Translations under genes and position numbers: made by a program | Notes under the pieces: generated by a model | What the model was told of the DNA's origin: nothing | Seen by the model: only the letters and a program-made list of their open reading frames with translations | The model's database searches: none | Source of the DNA: an uncultured Roseobacter sp. | GTDB lineage: Bacteria; Pseudomonadota; Alphaproteobacteria; Rhodobacterales; Rhodobacteraceae | Assembly (NCBI GenBank): GCA_913054455.1 | Contig: CAJXIL010000001.1 | Location: 33,387-97,386, forward strand | Direction of reading: 5' to 3' | DNA length: 64,000 nt | Shown here: positions 9,565 through 19,920 of the stretch, piece after piece | How the letters are laid out: each line of letters opens with the position of its first letter | Numbering within the stretch: the stretch's first letter is position 1

Positions 9565-9616
9565 ATGACGAAGCTTGACAAGTGAACCGGTCTGGCCTCA
9601 TTTAGCGAAATAACAC

Positions 9617-9632
9617 TTCGGCATTTGCCGAA
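9617..9632. promoter_or_regulatory. Putative ArsR operator, perfect inverted repeat
   Basis: TTCGGCA-TT-TGCCGAA in the divergent arsR/deacylase intergenic region. Confidence 0.6.
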
Positions 9633-9655
9633 ATATTGTTTTGGGGGAACCACTG

Positions 9656-10675
9656 TTGGCTGCAACATCCATTACGTCTGAAGTTGACTTCAACGCGACC
9701 GGGAAGCAGACGGCTTTTTTGCGCGTGCCACATTCTGTCCACCGTTCGGCCTATGGTTGGATCCCTGTCCCGATCACCTGCATCCAGAACGGTGAAGGCC
9801 CGACCCTTGTCATAATGGCTGGAAACCACGGCGACGAATATGAGGGGCAGATCGCGGTTTCGAACCTGGCGCGTTCGTTAGATGCGGCAGACATTCGTGG
9901 ACGGTTGATATTGTTGCCGATGGTGAATGCCCCCGCAGCCGAGGCCGGTTTGCGCACATCGCCAATTGACTCTGGTAATCTCAACCGCTCGTTTCCGGGC
10001 AGCGCCACCGGCACGCCAACTGAAATGATTGCGCATTACGTCGAAGAGGTTCTGATGCCTCTAGCGGACTATTCCGTTGATCTGCACTCTGGTGGCAGTT
10101 CTTTGTACTACCCGCCAACACTGTTGCGTGGACAAGGGCATAGCCCTGAAGAAACCAAGGCTCTGGTCGGACTGCAAGACGCGTTTGATCTCCCCTATGC
10201 ATGGGTGTTTACCAGCGGTGGTGGGCGCAGCAGCACGGCGCGTACAGCAATGGGGGCTGCCAATCGTAAGGGCGTTGTCAATGTGATGGCGGAACTTGGC
10301 GGGAGCGGCGTAGTCACGCCTGAGATCCTTCAGCGCACTGAACGGGGCTTGCGACGCATTCTGAACTCTTTGGGCATGTTGCCAGACTACCAGCTAGACG
10401 CGCGCCGTGGTACCCGAGAGCTGAACGCGCAGGGTTCGGTCTATGCCTATTCGGCGGGGCTATTTGAGCCACTGAAAGCGATTGGAGATGAGATCAAAGT
10501 GGGGGAAACGGTCGGCCTTATTCACCACCCAGAAACGCCGGGATCTGAGCCCGATAAGATTACCTCTCCCTATGCGGGGATCGCCCTGTGCCAACGCGCT
10601 ATGGCGCAGGTTGTGCGGGGTGATGCAGTATTTCAAATCGCCTCCGACGCCGAGCCGGAAGCGCACAAGGCATGA
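9656..10675 (+). CDS. Succinylglutamate desuccinylase/aspartoacylase family deacylase (DoeB-like)
   Basis: GPTLVIMAGNHGDEYEGQIAVSNLARSL, NLNRSFPGS, SVDLHSGGSSL metallocarboxypeptidase-type motifs; TTG start at 9656 after GGGGGAA (ORF track start 9641 also TTG). Confidence 0.8.
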   Translation: MAATSITSEVDFNATGKQTAFLRVPHSVHRSAYGWIPVPITCIQNGEGPTLVIMAGNHGDEYEGQIAVSNLARSLDAADIRGRLILLPMVNAPAAEAGLRTSPIDSGNLNRSFPGSATGTPTEMIAHYVEEVLMPLADYSVDLHSGGSSLYYPPTLLRGQGHSPEETKALVGLQDAFDLPYAWVFTSGGGRSSTARTAMGAANRKGVVNVMAELGGSGVVTPEILQRTERGLRRILNSLGMLPDYQLDARRGTRELNAQGSVYAYSAGLFEPLKAIGDEIKVGETVGLIHHPETPGSEPDKITSPYAGIALCQRAMAQVVRGDAVFQIASDAEPEAHKA

Positions 10676-10769
10676 AGGTGCAGCCCCTCACGCTTACCGT
10701 GATCTGCGACAGCTATCACATGCGGCAACATCGACGGGGCACGGTTTGTATTCCCCACAGGAGACGATC

Positions 10770-11435
10770 ATGACGCTTGAACGACGCCTTATGGCAGAAT
10801 GGCTTGGGACGTTTTCGCTTTTGGCAACCGTCATTGGCTCCGGCATCATGGCCGAGCGCTTGGCAGATGGGAATGTCGCAATTGCGCTTTTGGGAAATAC
10901 GATCCCGACCGGGGCAATCCTTGTGGTGCTGATTACGATATTCGGCCCCATTTCGGGCGCGCATTTCAACCCGGCGGTCACCTTGTGCTTTGCCCTGCGC
11001 CAAGAGATCGAAAAGCGTGACGCGCTTTTTTACGTTGGCGCGCAGGTGTTTGGTGGGATCATTGGCGTGCTGGCAGCCCATGTTATGTTCGACCACCCGC
11101 TGGTCGATCCGTCCACCACCACCCGCAGCGGCATCGGCCAATGGGTGGGTGAGTTTGTCGCGACCTTTGGCCTGGTAGGTACGATCCTTGCCTGTTTGAA
11201 GGCGCGCCCAACTGCGGTGCCAATGGCTGTTGGCCTATATATCACCGCGGCCTATTGGTTCACCTCTTCCACATCCTTTGCAAACCCCGCTGTCACGATT
11301 GCGCGTGGGTTTTCGGACACTTTCGCAGGAATTGCGCCAGTGGATGTGGCCGCTTTCATTGTGGTTCAGGTGATCGCGGCTGTGATGGCGACAGGGTTCT
11401 TTGGCTGGCTACTGCGTGAGGAAAACGATGGCTGA
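10770..11435 (+). CDS. MIP/aquaporin family channel (AqpS-like by context)
   Basis: MTLERRLMAEWLGTFSLLATVIGSG; SGAHFNPAVTL and second NPA box FANPAVTIARGF; ATG at 10770 preceded by AGGAG. Confidence 0.85.
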   Translation: MTLERRLMAEWLGTFSLLATVIGSGIMAERLADGNVAIALLGNTIPTGAILVVLITIFGPISGAHFNPAVTLCFALRQEIEKRDALFYVGAQVFGGIIGVLAAHVMFDHPLVDPSTTTRSGIGQWVGEFVATFGLVGTILACLKARPTAVPMAVGLYITAAYWFTSSTSFANPAVTIARGFSDTFAGIAPVDVAAFIVVQVIAAVMATGFFGWLLREENDG

Positions 11436-12606
11436 GGCATTCGATTTTGACGAGGTGATCAATCGCCGCGAGGTGCCTGCGCTCAAAACCCACCGCATGG
11501 TGCTGGGCGAGGACGGGATGGACCTGTTTCCGGGAGGGGTCGCGGACATGGATTTTCGTGCCCCTCAACCCGTGCTGGACGCAATGACGCAGCGGTTAGC
11601 CCATGGTGTCTTTGGCTATGAGACCGTGCCGGATGGCCTGTTGCCTGCCCTCACGGGATGGATGAAGGACAGACATGGCTGGAATATTGTTCCCGACCAC
11701 ATCCTGCGTGCGCCCAATGTGCTCAACAGCCTGTCGATGGCGGCAAATCTGTTCACCAACCCCGGTGACGGCATCATCGTTCAGCCGCCCGTGTTCTTTG
11801 ATTTCGCCGATATTATTGCCGAGAATGGACGGTGCCTAGTTGAAAACCCGCTTGTTTTGTCCGCAGGCAAGTATGACATGGACTTTGAAGGCCTGGAGGC
11901 CTGCGCCGCCGACCCGCGCACCAAAATGCTCTTCTTGTGCAATCCACATAATCCCGTGGGGCGGGTCTGGAGCAAGGAAGACCTGGCGCGGCTTGGCGCA
12001 ATTTGTCGCCAGCACGGGGTGTTCGTCGTGGCGGATGAAATTCACGGGGATATCACCTTTTCGGGGCACGCCTACACACCCTTTGCTACGGTCTCAGAAG
12101 CAGATGCAATCAACTCCATCACCTGCCTGTCCCCCGCCAAGAGCTTCAACATTGCGGCCTGTTGCGGGGCGTTCACCATCGTACCTGATGAGGGACGTCG
12201 TAATGCCTTCAAGGCTGAGAACAGTCGCCTGACGGTGAATAAGAACAACGCCTTTGCAAGTGTGGCAATGGAAGCGGCCTACAGGCAGGGCGGCCCATGG
12301 TTGGACGCGGCTGTTTCATACATCGAGGGCAATCTAGCTCTGGTGCTCGCGCGTTTAAACGATATCCCGGAAGTCACCTTGATCACGCCCGAAGGCACGT
12401 TCCTGCTATGGCTCGATTTTCGTGCCTTGGGCTTGGCCCAGGATGACTTGACCCGATTTTTGCGCACAGAGGCCGGCTGGGCCATTACCCGCGGCATTGC
12501 ATTTGGAGAAGCAGGCAAAGGGTTCGGACGCCTGAATATAGCCTGCCAACGGGCGCGCCTGGACCAGGCCCTTGATGGGCTAGATGCGGCAATTTCAAAA
12601 CGATGA
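11428..12606 (+). CDS. PLP-dependent aminotransferase / C-S lyase (MalY/PatB family)
   Basis: [89 protein letters not shown]; start overlaps aquaporin stop. Confidence 0.85.
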   Translation: MAEAFDFDEVINRREVPALKTHRMVLGEDGMDLFPGGVADMDFRAPQPVLDAMTQRLAHGVFGYETVPDGLLPALTGWMKDRHGWNIVPDHILRAPNVLNSLSMAANLFTNPGDGIIVQPPVFFDFADIIAENGRCLVENPLVLSAGKYDMDFEGLEACAADPRTKMLFLCNPHNPVGRVWSKEDLARLGAICRQHGVFVVADEIHGDITFSGHAYTPFATVSEADAINSITCLSPAKSFNIAACCGAFTIVPDEGRRNAFKAENSRLTVNKNNAFASVAMEAAYRQGGPWLDAAVSYIEGNLALVLARLNDIPEVTLITPEGTFLLWLDFRALGLAQDDLTRFLRTEAGWAITRGIAFGEAGKGFGRLNIACQRARLDQALDGLDAAISKR

Positions 12607-12613
12607 GACAAAC

Positions 12614-13324
12614 ATGACTGACACACCCAACATCGAAGATGACCACTTTCGCGCCATTGACAGTGATCGGCTGTTCGCAAGCGACGACATCGGTCACGCA
12701 CCCCGTATTTTGCTGCTCTATGGCTCCCTCCGGGCGCGATCCTTTAGCCGCTTGATGACCGAGGAAGCCGCCCACGTTCTACATCGTTTCGGGGCCGAGA
12801 CTAAGACCTTCAACCCCAGCGGATTGCCACTGCCCGATGATACCGAAGCGGACCATCCAAAGGTTCAGGAACTACGCGACTTGGTGGCCTGGAGCGAAGG
12901 CATGGTCTGGTGTTCGCCGGAACGACACGGCGCCATGACAGGCATAATGAAATCGCAGATCGACTGGATTCCGCTCTCGCTCGGGGCTGTCCGGCCAACC
13001 CAAGGCAAGACCCTGGCGGTTATGCAGGTCAATGGCGGCTCGCAAAGCTTCAATGCTGTTAATCAGTTGCGTATTCTTGGTCGCTGGATGCGCCTTCTGA
13101 CGATCCCCAACCAATCCTCTACGCCCAAGGCCTTTCTGGAATTCGACGATAATGACCGGATGAAGCCATCGCCAAACTACGACCGGATGGTTGATGTCAT
13201 GGAGGAATTGGTCAAATTCACGCTCCTCACTCGGGGGCGTTCTGATTACCTTGTTGAACGTTATAGTGAGCGGAAAGAAACCGGTGAAGCGTTGATCAGG
13301 CGCGTGAACCAGACGGCGATCTGA
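12614..13324 (+). CDS. arsH: ArsH, NADPH-dependent FMN reductase family (organoarsenical oxidase)
   Basis: [93 protein letters not shown]. Confidence 0.95.
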   Translation: MTDTPNIEDDHFRAIDSDRLFASDDIGHAPRILLLYGSLRARSFSRLMTEEAAHVLHRFGAETKTFNPSGLPLPDDTEADHPKVQELRDLVAWSEGMVWCSPERHGAMTGIMKSQIDWIPLSLGAVRPTQGKTLAVMQVNGGSQSFNAVNQLRILGRWMRLLTIPNQSSTPKAFLEFDDNDRMKPSPNYDRMVDVMEELVKFTLLTRGRSDYLVERYSERKETGEALIRRVNQTAI

Positions 13325-13387
13325 CGCGCTTTCGGGGAGCCCGCAGGTTTTGTTTGCATGCGCGTCATACCCGTCGCGGCGCGCGTG

Positions 13388-14311
13388 TCAGCTGCGATGT
13401 CTAGGCGTCCTGTGGGCCACATTTGCACGACCCAATTGATCGATCAGAAAATCCATAAAAACACGGACTTTGGCTGAAACGACATTGCTTTTAGGATAGA
13501 TCAGCCAAAGCGCCGGTTCGGTCGACAGGGCATAGTCGGGCAATACACGGGTCAGGGTTCCGTCTGCGATTTCCTCTTGCACCGCCCAGAGCGAATTGAC
13601 GGAAATGCCGGCCCCGTTGAGCGTCGTTAGTTTTTGGGTCAACCCATCGTTCAGGATCAGACAATGCGCGGCGGACTTGGGGTCAAACAGCGCCTGCATC
13701 CCGTTGTTAGAGATCAAGGCCTTTGGTTCGGTATCTTTAAAGGCAATCAATCGGTGTTTCGCCAGGTCTTTTGGATTAGCCGGAGTGCCATACCGTTCCA
13801 GATAAGCGGGCGAAGCACAAAGGATACGGGTATCATCTGCCAGTTTGCGCGCGGTGAGACTGCTATCGGCAAGAACCGCGTTGCGCAGGGCGAGGTCAAA
13901 GCTGCCCTCGATCAGATCAAACTGCGAATCTGATAGATGCAGGTCGAGCCGAAGGTCAGGGTACTTGTCCATAAATGCCGGCAACAGCGGTGCTAAGTAG
14001 AGTTGTGCAAAGGTGCTGGGCGCCGCAAAGCGCAGGGTGCCGCTGACCTTGGTACGGCCTTTGCCTAGCGCGGCCAGCGCGGCTTCCTCCTGAGCGATCA
14101 TTTCACGCGCGTAGGGCAAAAAATCCTGCCCCTCGAGGGACAGTGAAACCTTGCGGGTTGAGCGATGCAGCAAATCCGCGCCGACAAGACGCTCTAGCTT
14201 GGCGATACGTGTGCTTGCGACTGCAGGCGCCATGCCCAGTGTGCGACCCGCCGCGCTGATATTCAGCGTCTCACAGGCGAGAACAAAAAGGCGCAGGGTT
14301 TGAGTGTCCAT
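13388..14311 (-). CDS. LysR family transcriptional regulator
   Basis: 307 aa; MDTQTLRLFVLACETLNISAAGRTLGMAPAVASTRIAKLERLVGADLLHRSTRKVSLS. Confidence 0.93.
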   Translation of the reverse strand: MDTQTLRLFVLACETLNISAAGRTLGMAPAVASTRIAKLERLVGADLLHRSTRKVSLSLEGQDFLPYAREMIAQEEAALAALGKGRTKVSGTLRFAAPSTFAQLYLAPLLPAFMDKYPDLRLDLHLSDSQFDLIEGSFDLALRNAVLADSSLTARKLADDTRILCASPAYLERYGTPANPKDLAKHRLIAFKDTEPKALISNNGMQALFDPKSAAHCLILNDGLTQKLTTLNGAGISVNSLWAVQEEIADGTLTRVLPDYALSTEPALWLIYPKSNVVSAKVRVFMDFLIDQLGRANVAHRTPRHRS

Positions 14312-14409
14312 ATTATTTACTTATTCGGAATTCTGAATTCGAATATACCCTGTTTATATAGGAAACAGAAGTGATAATTCTGTTAGCGAGACGAGCACAG
14401 GAGCTGCCA

Positions 14410-15198
14410 ATGACTAAGACAATTCTCATCACGGGCGCTACCGATGGTATCGGTCTTTTGACAGCGCAAACTCTTGCGGCTGAAGGGCATAGAATCCTCT
14501 TGCATGGTCGCAATGTGGCCAAGCTGGAGGCAGCGGCAAAAACTGTCGGCGGCACCACAGAGCAATATATCGCGGATCTGTCGAATATGGCGCAGGTACA
14601 TGCACTGGCCGCGGCCATTGTTGCAAAGCACAATCAGATTGATGTGGTTATCAACAACGCTGGCATCCTCAAGACCCCGGTCACCAAGATCAAAGAGGGG
14701 TACGATATTAGGTTTGTGGTGAATACCTTTGCCCCCTATGCGCTGACGCGCGACCTGCTGCCGATCATGGCGAAAGACGGTCGTGTCGTGAACCTATCCT
14801 CGGCTGCGCAGGCACCGGTTGATCTGGAGGCGCTGCTGGGGCGCAAAAAGCTGGACGATATGGGCGCCTATGCCCAGAGCAAACTGGCCATTACAATCTG
14901 GTCCCGCGAGATGGCAAAGGCCCTGCCTGAGGGCCCCGTGATTGTCGCCGTGAACCCAGGCTCCTTGCTGGCCTCGAAAATGGTCAAAGAGGGCTTTGGC
15001 ATTGCCGGCAACGATCTGAGTATTGGCGTGAGCATTCTGCGCGAAGCCGCATTGGGGACCTCATTTGCAGATGCCAGTGGCAAATATTTTGACAATGACA
15101 GCGGGCAGTTTACGCAGCCACATGCGGCTGCGCTGGATGCGGCGCATAGTGCCGATGTGATGCAGGCTATCCAGGATGTGCTGACCCCACAGCCCTAA
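14410..15198 (+). CDS. SDR family oxidoreductase
   Basis: MTKTILITGATDGIGLLTAQTLAAEGHRILLHGRN; divergent from LysR; SD AGGAG upstream of 14410. Confidence 0.9.
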   Translation: MTKTILITGATDGIGLLTAQTLAAEGHRILLHGRNVAKLEAAAKTVGGTTEQYIADLSNMAQVHALAAAIVAKHNQIDVVINNAGILKTPVTKIKEGYDIRFVVNTFAPYALTRDLLPIMAKDGRVVNLSSAAQAPVDLEALLGRKKLDDMGAYAQSKLAITIWSREMAKALPEGPVIVAVNPGSLLASKMVKEGFGIAGNDLSIGVSILREAALGTSFADASGKYFDNDSGQFTQPHAAALDAAHSADVMQAIQDVLTPQP

Positions 15199-15206
15199 AC
15201 CGCTTC

Positions 15207-15226
15207 GGCCCGACTGAAACCGGGCC
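15207..15226 (+). terminator. Possible transcription terminator after the SDR gene
   Basis: GGCCCG-N8-CGGGCC hairpin 9 nt past the stop; no strong T run. Confidence 0.35.
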
Positions 15227-15795
15227 TTGCCCCCCATCAAAACCAAAGTAATCGGCCAGAGAATTCTGCGCGGCGCCGAGATAGGCAAGCCAGTGAAGTA
15301 TGAGAACTTCAGGGCATTTGACATCAAAGTCGAAAGCGCTATTGCCACTGTCATCTCTTATTTGGGGGCAGTGAATGCGTAAGGTCAGGAAATACTGTCC
15401 GATTTTAATAGGCTGGCCAGCGGTTGGAACGCGACATAAAGGTGGTTATCGTTCTATCTGACAGCCCGGAAATCTGATCTGCCGCTATGACTCTGAACTC
15501 CTGAAGGAGATGCCCACCGAGCCCGCGTCACGTGAGGAGCCGCAGTTGCTTGATCTGTAATCGGTTTGAGAGCGCATCATCAGGTTCAGCTGCCCGGCTT
15601 TGATGAAGGTCCAACAGAGCTTGATGCGAGGAAGCGTTGGAGCGCGCCGACAACATCAACCGACGGTTTTGCCCCGTTCTATAGTCAGTCGTGCGCCATT
15701 TGGGCGTGCTTACGAGGGGCGCCATCCGCGCAGCCCTCGTAATGCTGTTTTCGAAGCGCAGCCAAAGATGCAGTTTTAATTGTATTCAAAACCGG

Positions 15796-15848
15796 AAAAC
15801 TGAACTTAGTTTTGGGCCAATTTACTCAAATATGTAGTGCTATACATA
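15796..15848. promoter_or_regulatory. Two inverted repeats with 6-nt spacers upstream of the dehydrogenase gene
   Basis: AAAACT-gaactt-AGTTTT (15796-15813) and TATGTA-gtgcta-TACATA (15831-15848), centres about 35 bp apart. Confidence 0.5.
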
Positions 15849-15880
15849 GCTCGCATCTCTTACTTACTAGGATGCGCACA

Positions 15881-16867
15881 ATGAAAGCCATGACCCTCAC
15901 TGCTTACGGTGAAACCGCAAAATTCGAGGCTGCCGATCTCCCCAAGCCAGAGCCGATCTCGGGCCATGTTGTGGTCCGCATTGCGGCCAGCAGCGTGAAC
16001 ACAGTTGACACAATGATCCGGGCAATGGGCCGTGACCTGCCGCTTTCTCCGGCTCTGCCTGCGGTATTGGGCATGGATTTTGCCGGGGTCATTGAGGCCG
16101 TTGGCGAAGGCGTGAGCGCGTTTGCCGTTGGCGATGAGGTCTACGGCTGCGCCGGCGGATTGGCTGATTTACAGGGCGCATTGGCTGAGTTCATGCTCGC
16201 CGATGCGCGCTTGATTGCCCACAAACCTAAATCCATCTCAATGCGCGAGGCCGCGGCCATGCCTCTGGTTGGCATCACCGCCTATGAGGGGCTAGAACGG
16301 ACAGGCGTCAGGGCGGGCCAAAAGGTTCTGGTGCAGGGAGGCGCAGGCGGCGTTGGTCACCTGGCAGTGCAGCTGGCCAAACACTTTGGCGCAGAGGTCT
16401 ATGCCACCGGCACGGGCCACACCCAGATGGGCGTGATCCAGGGGTATGGCGCGACGCCAATTGATTTTGCTGCTGAAAAGATCGTCGATTATGTAGCAAA
16501 ATATACCGACGGTGCAGGGTTTGATGTGATCTTCGACACCGTTGGCGGCGCCAATATGACCAATTCCTTCGAGGCCGCAGCGCTGAACGCCAATATCGCC
16601 TCAACCGTAGGTCTGCTGGAAATAGATCTGTCGCCTGCACATTTCAAAGGATTGTCGCTGCACATCGTCTTCATGCTGTTGCCAATGCTTAGTAATCTAG
16701 GTCGTGAAAACCACGGGACGATCCTGGCTGAGCTGGCAAAAATAGTAGATCAAGGCGCATTGAAGCCTCTTCTGGATGAGGCTGTATATGGTCTCGGTAA
16801 CGTCGCTGGGGCCTATGACCACCTGACCAGCGGAAAGGCCATCGGCAAGGTTGTGATAGACGTCTAA
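15881..16867 (+). CDS. Zinc-type alcohol dehydrogenase/quinone oxidoreductase family (MDR)
   Basis: MKAMTLTAYGETAKFEAADLPKPEPISGHVVVRIAASSVNTVDTMIRAMG; GQKVLVQGGAGGVGHLAVQLAKHFGAEVYATG. Confidence 0.88.
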   Translation: MKAMTLTAYGETAKFEAADLPKPEPISGHVVVRIAASSVNTVDTMIRAMGRDLPLSPALPAVLGMDFAGVIEAVGEGVSAFAVGDEVYGCAGGLADLQGALAEFMLADARLIAHKPKSISMREAAAMPLVGITAYEGLERTGVRAGQKVLVQGGAGGVGHLAVQLAKHFGAEVYATGTGHTQMGVIQGYGATPIDFAAEKIVDYVAKYTDGAGFDVIFDTVGGANMTNSFEAAALNANIASTVGLLEIDLSPAHFKGLSLHIVFMLLPMLSNLGRENHGTILAELAKIVDQGALKPLLDEAVYGLGNVAGAYDHLTSGKAIGKVVIDV

Positions 16868-16929
16868 CCAAACGAGATGGTGTCTGAAAGCGACTGTCAC
16901 ACTCCTGTAGAGAATCACCTGTAACAAAT

Positions 16930-16945
16930 ATGGAAACGTTTCCAT
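16930..16945. promoter_or_regulatory. Putative LacI-family operator
   Basis: Perfect 16-bp palindrome ATGGAAACGTTTCCAT 13 bp upstream of the lacI-type gene start. Confidence 0.75.
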
Positions 16946-16957
16946 TCAGGTGCTGTC

Positions 16958-18046
16958 ATGCCCCCAAAGGCCAAGGTCACAATCAAAGATGTCGCGCTCA
17001 AAGCGGGATGTGGCATTGCGACTGCAAGCCGGGTTTTGAACAATTCAGGCCCCACCAGTGCTGAGGTACGCGAACGGGTTAACAGGGCAGCACTCGATCT
17101 TGGGTTTTCCTTCAGCGCCATCGGCCGCGCTTTGCAGAGCAGCAAATCCATGACTGTGGGCTGCCTTGTGCCCTCGCTCGCGAATCCGGTTTTTGCCGAA
17201 GCAGTGCAAGGCGTTCAAAATGAGCTGGTCGGTACCAATTATCAGCTTTTGATTTCCAGCTCGAACTATGATGACAAAGCCGACGACGCTGCGATTTCGA
17301 CACTTGTCTCCAAAGAGGTGGACGGGTTGATCGTGACAATGGTGGCACCAGAACGGAGCCCGGCCCTGAAACTGGCACATCAGCGCGGCATTCCTGCTTC
17401 GCTGATGTTCCATGACCCAATTAAGGGGTTTGCGACCTCATATGTGGACAATTTCGAAGCCGCGCGCGATGTGGCGCAGCGGTTTTCAGAGTGCGGCCAC
17501 CGCCGGACCGGATTTCTGGCTTTGCGTCTTGCGACATCAGACCGCTCACGCAATCGCTACGCCGGTTTCCATGCTGAGTGCCGGGCGCGCGGGATGCCCG
17601 ATCCGGCCCTTATCGAGCTTAGTGAAACAGACGCAAATCGACCTGAAAAACTGGCAGCTATCCTTGCCGCTCATCCCGACCTAACGGCGATTTTTGCCTC
17701 AAATGATTTTCTTGCTATTGCAGTGCAGAAAGCAGCACGCCTTTTGGGCTGGATCGTCCCGCGCGATTTATCCGTTGTCGGCTTTGACGGGATCGAAATT
17801 GGCAAGCTTCTGGATGTTCCGCTTGCGACGATTGAAACCATGCCTGAGAAGATGGGCCGTCAGGCCGCGAAGTCACTTCTCACCGCGATGCAGGGAGGAG
17901 TGCTAGAGCAATTGCCCCCCCTTCCTTTCAGATTTCGCGCAGGCGCCACGCTTGCAGCGCCGCGCGCGAAAAGCCGAGACGACGGTCGGGTTGCAGCCCA
18001 ACCGCCGTCAGTTCCCCTGATCAAGACCATACTCAAACAAGGATGA
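16958..18046 (+). CDS. LacI family transcriptional regulator
   Basis: KVTIKDVALKAGCGIATASRVLNNSGPTSAEVRERVNRAALDLGF. Confidence 0.95.
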   Translation: MPPKAKVTIKDVALKAGCGIATASRVLNNSGPTSAEVRERVNRAALDLGFSFSAIGRALQSSKSMTVGCLVPSLANPVFAEAVQGVQNELVGTNYQLLISSSNYDDKADDAAISTLVSKEVDGLIVTMVAPERSPALKLAHQRGIPASLMFHDPIKGFATSYVDNFEAARDVAQRFSECGHRRTGFLALRLATSDRSRNRYAGFHAECRARGMPDPALIELSETDANRPEKLAAILAAHPDLTAIFASNDFLAIAVQKAARLLGWIVPRDLSVVGFDGIEIGKLLDVPLATIETMPEKMGRQAAKSLLTAMQGGVLEQLPPLPFRFRAGATLAAPRAKSRDDGRVAAQPPSVPLIKTILKQG

Positions 18047-18050
18047 ACCC

Positions 18051-19046
18051 ATGAAACATACTGCTCTTGCGATGCTCTTCGCAACCACCATTGCCGCCCC
18101 CGCCATGGCGGAAGATGCAATCTGCTATAACTGCCCACCGCAATGGGCCGACTGGGCCTCGATGCTCGAGGCGATTGATAAGACCCTCGATATCCAGATG
18201 CCGCATGACAACAAAAACTCAGGCCAGACGCTGAGCCAGCTTCTCGCTGAGCGCGCAAGCCCGGTGGCAGACGTGGCCTATTACGGTGTCACAACCGGCA
18301 TCAAGGCCGGCAATGAAAAAGTGGCACAGCCCTATAAGCCTGCCGGCTTTGAAGAGATCCCAGAAGGGCTGAAAGATCCCGAAGGCAACTGGTTTGCCAT
18401 TCACTACGGCACGCTTGGTTTCTTTGTGAATGTTGATGCTCTGGGCGGCGCTGATGTGCCGCAGTGCTTTGCCGATTTGACCAAGCCCGAATACCGCGGG
18501 ATGGTGGGCTATCTCGACCCCTCTTCGGCCTTTGTAGGTTATGCTGGTGCTGTGGCGGCAAATATCGCTTTTGGCGGCGATCTGGGCAACTTTGATCCCG
18601 CGATCAAATACTTCAACGACCTAGCTGCAAACGATCCGATCGTTCCCAAGCAGACCTCCTTTGCACGGGTCGTCTCCGGCGAGATCCCAATCCTGTTTGA
18701 CTATGACTTCAATGCCTATCGCGGCAAATACGAAGAGGACGGAAATTTTGAGTTTGTCCTGCCCTGCGAAGGATCTGTGCGCGTGCCCTACGTCATGAGC
18801 CTCGTTGCCGATGCGCCGAACCCTGAACTTGGCAAGCGGGTGCTAGACTTCATCTTGTCGGACGAAGGTCAGGCGATATGGACAAACGCCTATCTGCAGC
18901 CGGCCCGGCCCGTGGAACTGCCCGCAGAAGTCGCCGAAAAATTCCTGCCCGCCAGCGAATATGAGCGCGCGATGGCCGTGAACTATGCCGAGATGGAAAA
19001 GGCGCAGGCGGGTTTTGGCCAGCGCTATCTCTCCGAAGTTAAGTAA
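18051..19046 (+). CDS. ABC transporter extracellular substrate-binding protein
   Basis: Signal peptide MKHTALAMLFATTIAAPAMAEDA; type-1 solute-binding body, first in importer operon. Confidence 0.85.
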   Translation: MKHTALAMLFATTIAAPAMAEDAICYNCPPQWADWASMLEAIDKTLDIQMPHDNKNSGQTLSQLLAERASPVADVAYYGVTTGIKAGNEKVAQPYKPAGFEEIPEGLKDPEGNWFAIHYGTLGFFVNVDALGGADVPQCFADLTKPEYRGMVGYLDPSSAFVGYAGAVAANIAFGGDLGNFDPAIKYFNDLAANDPIVPKQTSFARVVSGEIPILFDYDFNAYRGKYEEDGNFEFVLPCEGSVRVPYVMSLVADAPNPELGKRVLDFILSDEGQAIWTNAYLQPARPVELPAEVAEKFLPASEYERAMAVNYAEMEKAQAGFGQRYLSEVK

Positions 19047-19115
19047 CGCGAAACCAAACGGTCGGGCGGAGCGCCGTTGCTTCGCCCGATTGTTGTCTGC
19101 CTTGGAATTATCTGC

Positions 19116-19919
19116 ATGACACAACGCCAATTCCTGCTGCTTTGCTTCTTGCCGCTGGCGATATTCACGCTGGCCTTTCTGGCCTTGCCGCTCGCGCGTC
19201 TTATTCTCGCCTCAAGCGAGAGCGAAGCAGGCTGGGCGATCTATCTAAAAATCCTGCAAACCCCGCGCTATCTTTCGACGCTGTTTCAAACCGTTTTGGT
19301 TTCCATCGCTGTGACCTTTACGGCCCTGGCGATCTCGACCACTGCAGGCCTGTTTCTGGTGCGCAACAAATTCCCAGGGCGAGGGGTGCTTTTGTCAATC
19401 CTCACTTTGCCACTGGCTTTTCCAGGGGTGGTTGTCGGTTTTATGATCATCCTTTTGGGTGGACGTCAGGGTTTGGTAAACCAGCTACTGCCGGGCCATT
19501 GGGTCTTTGCCTATTCTGTCTTTGGCCTGTTTCTGGGCTATCTCTATTTCTCGATTCCGCGGGTGTTGCTGACTGTAATGGCCGCTGCGGAGAAGATTGA
19601 TCCAGCTTTGGAGGAGGCGGCGCTGACACTGGGCGCGCCTTCTTATCGGATTATCCTTGATGTCCTGCTCCCCGCCCTCGCGCCGGCATTGATCGCAGCG
19701 GGTGCGATTGCTTTTGCCACCGCAATGGGCGCCTTTGGTACCGCCTTTACCCTCGCCACCAATATCGATGTTCTGCCGATGGTCATCTATACAGAGTTCA
19801 CGCTGTCAGCGAATATCGCCATGGCCTCGGCTCTCTCTGTAGTTCTGGGCCTTGTGACCTGGGCATTGCTGCTGATCGCCCGTAGTTTCTCTGGCACGAC
19901 CGTGGCGGCAGGAGGCTGA
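19116..19919 (+). CDS. ABC transporter permease
   Basis: MTQRQFLLLCFLPLAIFTLAFLALPLARLI; EEAALTLGAPSYRIILDVLLPALAPALIAA EAA loop. Confidence 0.9.
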   Translation: MTQRQFLLLCFLPLAIFTLAFLALPLARLILASSESEAGWAIYLKILQTPRYLSTLFQTVLVSIAVTFTALAISTTAGLFLVRNKFPGRGVLLSILTLPLAFPGVVVGFMIILLGGRQGLVNQLLPGHWVFAYSVFGLFLGYLYFSIPRVLLTVMAAAEKIDPALEEAALTLGAPSYRIILDVLLPALAPALIAAGAIAFATAMGAFGTAFTLATNIDVLPMVIYTEFTLSANIAMASALSVVLGLVTWALLLIARSFSGTTVAAGG

Positions 19920-19920
19920 C

